Source of the DNA: Epiperipatus broadwayi
Lineage: Eukaryota > Onychophora > Udeonychophora > Euonychophora > Peripatidae
DNA length: 64,000 nucleotides
Direction of reading: 5' to 3'
NCBI GenBank assembly: GCA_028023455.1
Contig: JAQFVV010012498.1
Span: forward strand, 2,701,001 to 2,765,000
Each line of letters starts with the position of its first letter. The stretch's first letter is position 1. A program made the translations under genes and the position numbers. Positions 47,455-58,171 of the stretch are shown here, one piece after another. Under the pieces are notes generated by a model. That model saw only the letters and a program-made list of their open reading frames with translations. It was not told the origin of the DNA and did no database searches.

Positions 47455-48335
47455 ATGTCAAAACTAAAGTTTTCAAATATCAAATTTTGGAATTTGCTTT
47501 GCTCCCAAACTAATGCCATCACTTTTCTACAGCAAAAGTATAGAGTAGTGGCATCTGTGAAGAAGTGCACATGTGGAGAAAAGATGACATTATACCATTG
47601 TGGAAGCTACCACTTCAAATGCAAGGTCAGTCCATGTGGATGTCTGTGTTTGATTTGCTAAGGGATGTGGCTGGAGGGATCACATCTCGATTTTGTGATG
47701 ATAGCATATCTTCTGTACTATTGGAGCCATGAGGAGCTGACAGTGTCGAGGGCCATCTCCAACTTAAACCTGTTTTCAGGCTTCCTTGTGCACTGGACCA
47801 ACAGACTCCATGAGCTCTGTCATGAGAGCTTAATGTCTAAGCCATGCCATCAAATCGGTGGTCCAGGCTCAATTACTGAAGTTGATGAGACCTTGTTTAG
47901 CTGGCAAAAAACCACCAGGGCAGGGTTGTTCCACAGCAGTGGATCTATCAGTGGAGTGTGCCATGAGATCAGCAATTGCTTTATTGTGGCTGTTCCCTGT
48001 TGATCTGCAGCCACTCTTCTTCTATTGATTCGGGAAAATGTTAAACTGGGATCAACTATTTTCTCTGACTGCTGGAAGGGTTATCAGACCAAAGAGCTAG
48101 AAGCTGCAGATTTCAAACACCTGACAGTAGTACAACTATGTGGACCCCAGCACAGGCGCACACACATAGAACATCGAGCCCCTGAGGGGTCTGTTGAAAT
48201 GGCACAACAAGAAACAGTGTGGCACAGCCAGATGCTCACTGGATACCTACTTGGCTGGGTTTATGTGGCAGCATGTGCACAAGAAGGAAGACATCTTCCA
48301 TGCCCTATTATTAGAGCTTCAAGTTGTTCCTGAAT
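47455..48335 (+). pseudogene. Merlin-type (IS1595-like) DNA transposase, dead
   Basis: A likely start is the ATG at 47455. An N-terminal Cys-rich zinc-binding segment (CTCGEKMTLYHCG...C...C) is followed after an in-frame stop (47659) by WLEGSHLDF, SHEELTVSRAI and the DDE catalytic domain. The first Asp is in EVDETLF; the second, after a TGA at 48001-48003, is in FSDCWKGY. Near 48150 the frame shifts by one; in that frame (with a TAG) the third acidic residue (NIEPLRG), the KWHNKKQCGTAR stretch and FMWQHVHKKED follow, ending at TAG near 48334. Merlin transposases cut and paste DNA. I could not find convincing terminal inverted repeats or the expected 8-9 bp target duplication at the insert borders. 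Confidence 0.85.
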
Positions 48336-49525
48336 AGCCAAATAAGTTTGTTTTAATTGTTATATATTTGACCGTTTAATGTGAATAGTTTTGTAATGTA
48401 AAAAAAGTTATTCAACCTTCATTAATTAACTTGTTAACAATTCAAAGCTCCCCCCCCCTAAAAGTTGTTAGAAATATATTGATTTCACTATTAACTCTTT
48501 GACCGCCTCTTACGAGGACTCTCGTAAGCAGTTGACGTCACTCTAATTCTGTTATTTTTAGTGGTAGGAGATTTGTTTGACAGTTATTGATTAGGTTTTT
48601 AAAAGTTCTGTAAGATGGTGCCCTCTTCCGAATTATTTTACTAAGTAAAAAGTCAAAAAAACCACGTTTAAAGCTAAACAAAGAAAGAAACTTATTGGTG
48701 ATTGGCTCTCAGCTGGCTCTCAGCTGACAAAGACATTCTGATTGTCTGGAAAGAACAAAGAAACCACCTGATCAAAGAAAATAAAGAAAAACACTGAGAT
48801 TTTCATTTCGAATATGGTTTAAAGTATTCCAAAGTATAATTTGAGTATTAAAATAATTTTTAAATACAAATATACTAAAAAAACAAAATTATTTTTGAAA
48901 AATATTGAAGATTTTAGTAAAAATATTTAAGATTTAGCAAAAAGAAATATTTAGTTTTCTATAACATAAAAAGCATTTACGTCATGAACTCTTTGTTTAT
49001 ATGTTGGCTTTTATTTTGCCGAAATTGAATATTTTATAATAAATAAATAGCAATTTATTTTTGAAAGAACTTTCATTCACTTTTATAACCTGAAAATGTA
49101 TTAATATATTTTTTATAAACAAATATAAAGTGAATATGATATTAAAGGTGAAAATATTTTGACAATTGACTTGTCTTCAGTTTGTGAGCTGGCCAATTAA
49201 AAGCTTTGATTTTTAGCTGACACAACCAATAATATAATTAGAGGTTAAAAGGTTAAATGAAAATATTTATTAGTAATTTTTTTAAAAAAAATTAATTTGG
49301 TAGAATACCAAACCGAAAATAAGTAATAAAAAGAATAAAAACTAATTACTTTTTAAATTCATTTTGATTTACATTTTTTTTTTTTAAAGATTTATTTGAT
49401 TTTTTTTTACTTTTAATGTCATAAACAAGCAAAAAAAAAACAACTCCAGCCCTGGCAACATTATATTTATCTTTGTTTACAAACAAACCACAGCCTCAGA
49501 TGGTTTCAACATGCTATTATAAAAC
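48336..49525. other. Non-LTR insert DNA downstream of Merlin remnant
   Basis: Absent from the 5' LTR. It holds a short perfect hairpin CTTACGAG-GACT-CTCGTAAG (48509-48528) and no frame worth calling. It may be the Merlin 3' non-coding part or a second insertion. Confidence 0.45.
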
Positions 49526-51740
49526 AACCAATCTTTTTATATATATGTATTTTAATTAAAGTGTTGGAATGTAAAAACAAGATAAAATGGGGAAGGCTCA
49601 AAATACTGAAATTATCTTCAACTAGATTCAGATCGTTTTCACTAATTAAAATTATAAATCTTAATTGAAATCACAAGCAATTCTTTTGTTAGTTGTTTTC
49701 AAATCTTTAAAAATATATCAAATGGTATTTCGGGCCTTATCTGTTTTAAAAAAAATTTACTAATTAAATGTTTTTTTTATTTAATCAAGAGATTACAGAG
49801 ATAGCTGTGGGAAACTGAGATTGCATTCTTGGTGGGATTAAAATGTGTATAAAAAGGCCCATAGAACAAACCAAGTCAGTTTTTAGTAAGTTGAGTTTAG
49901 TTGAGTTGAGTTTTTAGTTACTTTTTAAAGTCTTTCAAGACATTAAAATTTTAAGAAGTCAACAGAAGTTCAGTGCTATGAACTGTAAGTAAAAAAGAAG
50001 CACTTTTCTCTGGACCTCTCAGAAGACTGTCTACATGATGCCATCAAGTTCCATCCATTTGACCAGCCATACAAGATAATTGCCAACCTGACTCCTGTCA
50101 CTATCTAGGTTGAGTTTATATTTAAATCTGTTCTTTATGTTTTTTTTTTATCTAAAATATTTTATTGTGGATGCATATTTTACTTTTTTATTTAAATTTG
50201 TCTTTAAATTTTCATTTTAAAAGATCATGAACCTAAATATAATTATTTCACCTTTTCTTGTTGTTGCATGAAGAGCTAATTCTATCAGTTCATACATATA
50301 TGGGAATAAAAATTAAATATAAAATTTTGTTAGTTTAATGTTTTAGTTATTTTCTAGTATAATTTTCTGAATGATTCTTTATTTAAATATGTCATTGCAC
50401 AGGAGTCAAAGCATTTACAGGCTTTTGAATAAAGTATATTAAGTTTATTGTATATATACAACACTGCTGGCATACTTTTCCATTTTCTTACGGTATTTCC
50501 ACATATATATTTCTCTATTGCTTTGTCATTTGGGGACTTCAGAAATGGGAATCTCCCCACCTACTAATTTTCAAAATTGTTCGTAATCAGGGACACTACT
50601 CCCTGTGGAATGTGTGGCTTATGAAGTTGATGTGCTGCAGGTGACCATGCATCTGGCTTTGGTTTTCAAACCCAGATTTCCATCAATATCGCTCTGGCAG
50701 AATGTGCGGGCATATCAAATCTAAGTTTGTTTCAAATATTCTTTTAAAAATGATCAAATATCCAAAACTGCAGTGAAGGCCAGATTTCTTTATTACATGC
50801 TAGCATCATTACTGTTTTAGTTAATGAATTTATGCCTGTTTGACCTTTCGTTAGGTGTTGGAAATAATGAATCATTTCTGAAATGTGCCAACATGCTAAT
50901 TAGTCAGTATGTTGATTTTAAAACTGCTTTACATAAATCTAATTTGTATTAATGATTGTATAATTTATTCTCATAATAGCACATTGTTTGTTTCTTATAT
51001 GTATTTTTCAAAGATGTCTTTTCCAAACAATGCCAACAAAGGTATATATATATAATGATTTTCATAATGTAGATAAGTGATTGAGATCATATATTTTGCC
51101 TGTTTATCAAATAAATCATTTACTACTAAACCTGTCACGATCTTTTATATTTATTTTAGGCATCCACAACATTCTGCTAAGACAATGTTATTAAATTGGC
51201 ATATTAACCTCACACAAGTTATAATACACTCCCTAAAACTATATTCATTAATTAATTAATGTAAAGAGGATTTTATAAAAACAAATCCCAAGTTTTGCAA
51301 ATGTAGAATATCACTCTAAGCATGAAACAATTTTGTAACATACATAAATGCATTTTCTCAATATTTTATTAAATATATATTTCATGTAAATCCTGGTTTT
51401 GTTGTTGAATTATTATTTTCTAATTAGTATTTAGAACTATTTTCTTTAGCTAATAACTTAGCATTAATAAATATAACTTTCATAAATGTAATCCCTGGGC
51501 TACTCTGATCTTGATGATCATCATCAGTCTGATCTTTTGCTCTACTGCTTTGATTCTGGGCCCAGAATTAAAATAATTGTATCATCAGAATTGTTGTTCA
51601 TTGGAGCAGAGATTCGAAGAATAGGCAAATAGGTTAGAATTCAGGATTGCTCCAGACCTGTGTATCTCGAGCATGATTGGATTCAAGGTACTTTGCTTAG
51701 GCTTTGAATTTTGTTAAGTGAGCATACTATTGTGACCAGT

Positions 51741-51743
<3 letters not shown>

Positions 51744-51781
<38 letters not shown>

Positions 51782-51796
51782 TACTATATATATATA

Positions 51797-51838
<42 letters not shown>
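51744..51838. repeat. (TA)n tracts with small GTATAC palindrome
   Basis: Two TA tracts separated by GTATACTATATATATATACC, directly between E2 and the inverted solo LTR. Confidence 0.9.
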
Positions 51839-52127
51839 GGTCGGGGTGAATCTTGAAAGTTGAAGTCTTGGAAGTTGAAGTCTTACCATATCTACCATAC
51901 AAGAGAGCCACCAGGCTATTGGAATCTGGAAAATGTATATAGTAGGCAGATACATACAGTTAAGATTCAAATTTTACATATATATATTTTATTTCAACCG
52001 TCAGCCCTTGCCACTAGCCCAAGGAACAGCCAAGATAATTTATAATATATAATTTTACCTGAAATATATCTTCAATATTAAAAAATAAAAGCCACTGCCA
52101 GTAATAATGCACAAAAACATTTATTAA

Positions 52128-52165
<38 letters not shown>

Positions 52166-52168
<3 letters not shown>

Positions 52169-52172
52169 ATTT

Positions 52173-52207
<35 letters not shown>

Positions 52208-52214
52208 AAATTGA
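52166..52214. repeat. (TA)n-cored palindrome inside solo LTR
   Basis: TCAATTTCAA...TTTGAAATTGA around TA. The E4 LTRs have only one arm (CCTCAAATTTTAAATATTATATAT) here. Confidence 0.8.
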
Positions 52215-53572
52215 GGAATAAAATTTATTTTAGATTGTTTATTAATTTTTAACTTTATATTATTATTTTAAACAGTCCTCACAGGTGGACATTTTATAAA
52301 AGTTTCTTTTATAATGTTGAGTATAGATAGGCTACATATATTACTCAATTAAAAACATTTCAAAACAATCATTCAATCTCAGACTAAAAGTTCGTAACCA
52401 GACCAATACTTGCTTCCTGCTATATGAAATGCAACCAATGCAATATGAAGATGCTAGCATAAAACCAAGCAGTCCGGAATGTGTGTCTTCTATGTGATAT
52501 TATTTGAAGGACATGATCTTCATCCAGCACAGGAATGTGCATCTGTGTGGTGAAGAAATCATATATATAAAATAATTAAAGGGAAATGGTACTTATTGGA
52601 GGAAAGCAGTCTTACTGCTGACTTATGGTCCCCATCCATACAGCTAAAAGAGGGTCAATGATGCAGGAAATATGTCTGCATTTATTGCAATGCACTGACT
52701 ACATTTTTGGGTCATGCATTCAATTGGGCTTTGCCCTGTATGCTAAACACACTTCACATTACATTGATATAAACACCCATAATCCCTCCACCAGCATCGA
52801 CATAATTATGAGACAAATAGCCTGAAATTAAAACCCACTCAAAATAAGCATAAACGATTAAAAGGTACTCATCTTTTAGCTAAAGGCTGCTTTATGTCGC
52901 GCTTTTCACGCCAAAACACATTATAATGCTGTTTCTGTGGCCAACACATTCAAACCCGCATTTTCAATAGTACAACTTTTTTGTTGCACTACAGAATGCA
53001 GGTCACTATGTCGCCTCGCAATACAGCATGTATGTTGCATGGAAGCAAATACATTTTCCAAATTCACACATTTTATAAAGTAATTACAGCTTGATGAGAG
53101 AGTTTGTATTTGAATTGTATTGAAATGTTGTTTGCATTGGATTTTTTTTTATTTTAAACTATTGAAATGTTCAGATTTTTTAAAACAATAATTATAGGAC
53201 TTTTTACAATGTACTATATTGAACTTTTATTTGGGAAAATGTTAAATATCTTTTTTTTTGATTGAGTTGCAATTAGGTAACGTGTCAAGTAATGTACTGT
53301 TAGTAACATTGCACGAGACAAAGAAGATTCTACCATCTATATATTTTTGAAGTAAAAAAGAGTGGTACGAAAAAAATATCCAGTAAGAAAAGTTCAAATA
53401 TACAGGTTTTTTTGTAAATTTAATAAAAAGCAAATATTATAAACATGCTTAATAAGTAAAGAAGACATTTGTATGTGTTTGTTGTTGTTTAAAAAAGTTT
53501 GAGTTTCTTTTTTCTGTCCGAGTCCGAATACGATTTTGAATTTTTTTATTTTAGCATTACAAACAAACAGAA

Positions 53573-53749
53573 CACTAACTCTAAAACTAACCCTAACCCT
53601 AAAACTAACCCTAAACTAACCCTAAACCTAATCCTAAACTAACCCTAAAACTAACCCTAAACTAACCTTAAAACTAACCCTAAACTAACCCTAAAACTAA
53701 CCCTAAACTAACCCTAAAACTAACCCTTAATCTAACCGTAACAACTTTT
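53573..53749. repeat. Telomere-like (CTAACCCTAAA)n array
   Basis: About 15 units mixing CTAACCCTAAA and CTAACCCTAAAA, with some CTAACCCTAACCC. The core CCCTAA is the animal telomere hexamer on the C strand, but the extra CTAA/AAA gives an 11-12-bp period, so it is a derived interstitial array rather than a telomere. Confidence 0.85.
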
Positions 53750-53791
53750 ACTTTTATTACGATTATTATTTTTTAGTTAAACAACAACAAA

Positions 53792-53930
53792 AAAAGTCAT
53801 AACACAAGTAAAAAAATATCCGATAGAAAATTGATAAAAAAAAAGTTGTAACACAAATAAAAAAATATCCGATAGAAAATTGATAAAAAAGAAGCCGTAA
53901 CACAATTTAAAAAGTATACGATATAAAAAC
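53792..53930. repeat. Tandem repeat, three copies of about 59 bp
   Basis: Unit contains GTAACACAAATAAAAAAATA, TCCGATAGAAAATTGATAAA. The third copy is diverged. Confidence 0.75.
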
Positions 53931-55324
53931 ACGAATCAAATTGTAATTTGTTGATTTTATTTTACATTTATTATTATCATTTAAATTGTATACATTAATA
54001 AAAAATAATATTTAAAAAAGATGATTTTGTTTTGTTTTTATTTTCGCAATACAAAAAAAGCACAGAAAAATTATTAAAATCAACGGCCCATGAAAGTTCA
54101 TATTTTATACTTTTAGTGTGAAAACAGTGCCATCCTATGGAAACTTTATCTATAATTCAAGCACCGATTAAAATATAAAGTTATTGATGTAATTGCCGAG
54201 GGAAATTTACAATAAACCCAATGGCATTCATCATAAGACACCAATAACTTCAAAGATATACAAATAAATACCTTTGGACACTTAGCATAAGGTATCATAT
54301 TTACCGATATCTATATATTTTAATCAATATGAAAATAAAAAATAATTAAATGTTAATAAATCTATGCAGCCATTTACACTTAACCTGAATTTATTACATT
54401 TAAATAATTTAGTCAATAAATATTAAAAAAAAATGGAAATGATCAAATTAGCAAACTCAAATATATAAAATTAAACATTAATAATTGATTTTCAAAATTT
54501 AAAAAGTCAGATTATTTGAAATTTTAGAAAGTCAGATTAAAGTTCATTTTAAAAAATTAGGTTTAGTTGATTATAAAAGCTTGTCAAATCTTGACAAAAG
54601 TTCTTAAATACTTTTTTTTTTACAATTTACAGTTCATATCTTACAGTAAAGAAGATCCCAGTTCCTGCTGCCAATTCCTGTAAAGACTTTAGTGGTCATA
54701 CTTTCATGGAAGACTGGTCTGTTTTTCCAGAGATGGCCTTAGCTAGTTCAGTCCAAGTACTATTTTATTGCAGTACCCATATGATTTGGGTTATGCAACA
54801 GTACCATTCATAATTTAATAGTCACTTCATTTGAAATAAGAGAGTGAAAAGTGTGCCTTATCACCCTTCTCAAAAAATCAAGCTGGAAGTGGCTCTCTAT
54901 TTTAATATTTTTATTTTTATACAAATCGTCTGGATTCACTGAACAATCAATGATTTTTATTAGGGTCCGAGCATTGTTTGTGGCTTTTATTGAACATTCT
55001 AATTTTTTTATTCTCTTATCTGACTTTTTTAATTATAAGAGCTCCAAGGGCTAGTTTGCTTTTTTGTTTAATTTAGAAAAATAATCATTTCCATTTTGAG
55101 ATTACATATTTTTATTTATGTTACTTTAAACAAATATTAATATTTGCTTTTTTTTTTTATAAAAAAGTACATTAAAAAAATACTTTTAAAGTTTTCCTTC
55201 CATCTGTGCGATATATTATATACATTAAACAATCATTTTTAAGTTTAGCTTTTAATAAATTTAATTTTATTTACAAACTTTTTATTTTAATTTTAAATTA
55301 ATGTAATGGCACATTATATACCAT

Positions 55325-55327
<3 letters not shown>

Positions 55328-55417
<90 letters not shown>
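55328..55417. repeat. (TA)n microsatellite
   Basis: About 90 bp of TA separating the inverted solo LTR from the Penelope palindrome. Confidence 0.95.
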
Positions 55418-55419
<2 letters not shown>

Positions 55420-55476
55420 AATCAAAACTACCCCAAATCTAAAATTAAACCAGACCAGCATAAAAATAATATTAAA

Positions 55477-55520
55477 ACACAACCTAAGGTTTCACTGCTA
55501 CAAGCAGACTTCTCAAGTGT
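55477..55520 (-). ncRNA. Hammerhead-like motif of Penelope element, left arm
   Basis: Inverted identical copy of 57953-57996. Confidence 0.5.
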
Positions 55521-55559
55521 AAAGAACTACAAAAAAAAAACCACACATTATATATACTA

Positions 55560-56727
55560 TTAAAAAGTACCCACAAATCCATTCACTTCCCATCCACCCT
55601 TAATATTAAAAGAACTCTTAAATAAGTTAATTGCTTCAGAATAATAAATTTTCAATAATAAAGACTTTTTAATTCTTCTTTTGATTTCATTTCTCTCAAA
55701 GAAGATAACCTTAGCTTCATCAAAATCAATAGTGTGGCCTGTATCCTTTTCATGGACATACAAAGCAGAACTAAGATATCTATTTTTAACTCTACTTTTA
55801 TGAACCTTTATTCTTTCATTTAAACTCAAACTACTCTGACCTATGTAAACCTTCTTACAAAATAAACAAGGAATAAAATATACCACACCAGGAATAGTCT
55901 TTCTATCAAAAACTTCTTTTGTATTATTTAATAAATTATTCAATGTAACACCCCTTTTCCAAGCAATTTTCTTATTTCCAAACAATTTACTATTTCTACA
56001 CACAATTTTATAAGAAGACAATTTAAATGGCAAAGAAATAAAATCATATTTTTCTTTATACTTTTAACAAATTTATCAGAGTATCCAACACTCAAATAAT
56101 CTTTATAAAATTGATATTTCTGAAACAAAGCTACCCCACTAGAATTATTTCATTTAATATTCCTATGACAATAATTCCTTAAAGCAGCTACTTTATGAGA
56201 TACAGACTGATAGCTATCAGGTTTAATTATAGATCTTAATTCTTTACTTTTAACTAAATGACTGCACAATAAACAATTAGTTTCTATATTTCTAATCACT
56301 AAAAGATCTAAAAATTTTAACTTACCAAAATCTAACCCCCCTCCTTCTAACACAAATTTTATAGAAGGATCAAAACAATTAAACTCATTTACAAATTCCT
56401 TCAATTTATCATTCTCAACTACAAATAAACAATCATCAACATATCTGACAAATAATTTTACATATAAACAATTCTTTTTAATAATAATTTCCTCTTCCAT
56501 AAAACTAAAATAAACTGAACATACTAAAGGAGAAATAATATAACCTATTATCCACCCTTCCTTAATCTTATAAAAATTACCTCTATAAGTAAAATACATA
56601 GAATCTTCCAATAACAAAAGCAAATCTTTAATTACCTTAATTTTATTTTTTGATAAAGAACTTTTCTTAATCAATACAGACAAAAGAACATCAATACTGC
56701 TTAACCTATTAACAGACTGATACATAT
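55560..56727 (-). pseudogene. Penelope-like RT / GIY-YIG polyprotein, left copy
   Basis: The frame opens in RT at the palindrome centre. It includes FTYRGNFYKIKEGW with a GYIISPL segment (the QGxxMGSPLSP region of Penelope RTs), the catalytic YVDD at residues 95-98 of the 56725 frame, and a GKLKFLDL motif. A TGA at 56152-56150 interrupts it. Then, with an about 37-bp deletion near 56063, the GIY-YIG nuclease follows: GVVYFIP, KVYIGQSSLSLNERIKVHK and a distal ERNEIKRR region. Penelope-like elements use the nuclease to nick the target and the RT to copy RNA there. The RT N-terminus is missing, and the stop and deletion inactivate it. Confidence 0.88.
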
Positions 56728-56751
56728 TTTCAATATCTAAACTTCCAAAAT

Positions 56752-57913
56752 ATGTATCAGTCTGTTAATAGGTTAAGCAGTATTGATGTTCTTTTGTCTG
56801 TATTGATTAAGAAAAGTTCTTTATCAAAAAATAAAATTAAGATAATTAAAGATTTGCTTTTGTTAGTGGATTAAGGAAGGGTGGATAATAGGTTATATTA
56901 TTTCTCCTTTAGTATGTTCAGTTTATTTTAGTTTTATGGAAGAGGAAATTATTATTAAAAAGAATTGTTTATATGTAAAATTATTTGTCAGATATGTTGA
57001 TGATTGTTTATTTGTAGTTGAGAATGATAAATTGAAGGAATTTGTAAATGAGTTTAATTGTTTTGATCCTTCTATAAAATTTGTGTTAGAAGGAGGGGGG
57101 TTAAATTTTGGTAAGTTAAAATTTTTAGATCTTTTGGTGATTAGAAATATAGAAACTAATTGTTTATTGTGCAGTCATTTAGTTAAAAGTAAAGAATTAA
57201 GATCTATGATTAAACCTGATAGCTATCAGTCTGTATCTCATAAAGTAGCTACTTTAAGGAATTATTGTCATAGGAATATTAAATGAAATAATTCTAGTGG
57301 GGTAGCTTTGTTTCAGAAATATCAATTTTATAAAGATTATTTGAGTGTTGGATACTCTGATAAATTTGTTAAAAGTATTTTATTTAATAGTAATATTTGT
57401 AAGGATGTAAAGGTTAAAGAAAAATATGATTTTATTTCTTTGCCATTTAAATTGTCTTCTTATAAAATTGTGTGTAGAAATAGTAAATTGTTTGGAAATA
57501 AGAAAATTGCTTGGAAAAGGGGTGTTACATTGAATAATTTATTAAATAATACAAAAGAAGTTTTTGATAGAAAGACTATTCCTGGTGTGGTATATTTTAT
57601 TCCTTGTTTATTTTGTAAGAAGGTTTACATAGGTCAGAGTAGTTTGAGTTTAAATGAAAGAATAAAGGTTCATAAAAGTAGAGTTAAAAATAGATATCTT
57701 AGTTCTGCTTTGTATGTCCATGAAAAGGATACAGGCCACAATATTGATTTTGATGAAGCTAAGGTTGTCTTCTTTGAGAGAAATGAAATCAAAAGAAGAA
57801 TTAAAGAGTCTTTATTATTGAAAATTTATTATTCTGAAGCAATTAACTTATTTAAGAGTTCTTTTAATATTAAGGGTGGATGGGAAGTGAATGGATTTGT
57901 GGGTAGTTTTTAA
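56752..57913 (+). pseudogene. Penelope-like RT / GIY-YIG polyprotein, right copy
   Basis: Mirror copy. The frame starting at ATG 56752 is shifted by an about 41-bp deletion near 56873 that removes the FTYRGNFYKI region. RT resumes at 56936 with RYVDDC and LKFLDL, stops at the shared TGA (57284-57286) and continues in the same frame to the GIY-YIG domain (57308-57913), complete here with GVVY at residues 93-96, YIG at 107-109 and the conserved Arg at 118. Differences from the left copy are a handful of residues (for example DFG/NFG, KSL/ESL, GTF/GSF). Confidence 0.88.
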
Positions 57914-57952
57914 TAGTATATATAATGTGTGGTTTTTTTTTTGTAGTTCTTT

Positions 57953-57996
57953 ACACTTGAGAAGTCTGCTTGTAGCAGTGAAACCTTAGGTTGTGT
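57953..57996 (+). ncRNA. Degenerate hammerhead-like motif of Penelope element
   Basis: Stem I ACAC/GUGU, core UUGAGAA (expected CUGANGA: C3 and G8 lost), stem II CUGCU/AGCAG with UGU loop, GAAA intact, stem III ACC/GGU with UUA loop, GUU cleavage triplet. Helices and order match a type I hammerhead downstream of a Penelope ORF, where such ribozymes are known. The core changes predict inactivity. Confidence 0.5.
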
Positions 57997-58086
57997 TTTA
58001 ATATTATTTTTATGCTGGTCTGGTTTAATTTTAGATTTGGGGTAGTTTTGATTTTATATTGACTAGTTTAGCTTTATGCTTGTAAT

Positions 58087-58090
<4 letters not shown>

Positions 58091-58168
<78 letters not shown>
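58091..58168. repeat. (TA)n microsatellite
   Basis: About 78 bp of TA at the right border of the Penelope palindrome. Confidence 0.95.

Positions 58169-58171
<3 letters not shown>

Larger units (their letters stand above)
40135..51743 (+). mobile_element. LTR retrotransposon E2, complete, pol-less, with nested insertions
   Basis: LTRs 40135-43871 and 46817-51743 start TGAAGCAGTCAATG and end in ACCTGTACA / ACCAGTACA. The element is flanked by a 4-bp duplication ATAT (40131-40134 and 51744-51747), which is low in information because TA tracts are near. It has a strong primer-binding site (43892), a polypurine tract (46804-46816), 2.9 kb of internal DNA with one decayed ORF, and no pol. The LTR ends and last about 200 bases match E1 and E3, so these are subfamilies of one group. 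Each LTR has a different later change: a foldback in the 5' LTR and Merlin in the 3' LTR. Confidence 0.88.
46817..51743 (+). repeat. E2 3' LTR, interrupted
   Basis: Same ends as the 5' LTR. About 2.4 kb (about 47115-49525) with no match in the 5' LTR is inserted after TTTGTTGCTGA and contains the Merlin remnant. The LTR resumes at AATCTTTTTATAT. A (TA)n palindrome at 46996 is also unique to this copy. Confidence 0.85.
52369..54168. other. 1.8 kb insertion in solo LTR, origin unknown
   Basis: No match to the E4 LTRs, no protein domain, and no clear terminal repeats. A stretch near 52900-53040 is less AT-rich with several CG dinucleotides. It contains the telomere-like array (53573) and a 59-bp tandem repeat (53792). 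Confidence 0.55.
51854..55327 (-). mobile_element. Solo LTR of E4 family, inverted, interrupted
   Basis: On the minus strand it matches the E4 LTRs from the terminal hairpin (TGTATGG...CCATTACA near 55327) to the GTAAGACT end near 51880. It lacks the about 535-bp segment found in both E4 LTRs. At about 52369-54168 it is split by 1.8 kb of unrelated DNA. No clear target duplication: the right side runs directly into (TA)n. Confidence 0.7.
55420..58055. mobile_element. Head-to-head palindrome of two Penelope-like element copies
   Basis: Arms 55420-56730 and 56747-58055 are near-identical inverted copies around a 16-bp spacer. Each contains a 5'-truncated RT and a full GIY-YIG region, facing outward. 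Both share an in-frame TGA after RNIK and a degenerate hammerhead near the outer end. They differ by an about 41-bp deletion in the right arm (near 56873), an about 37-bp deletion in the left arm (near 56063) and scattered substitutions. Shared inactivating changes mean the palindrome arose from one already dead copy. (TA)n lies outside both ends. Confidence 0.88.
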
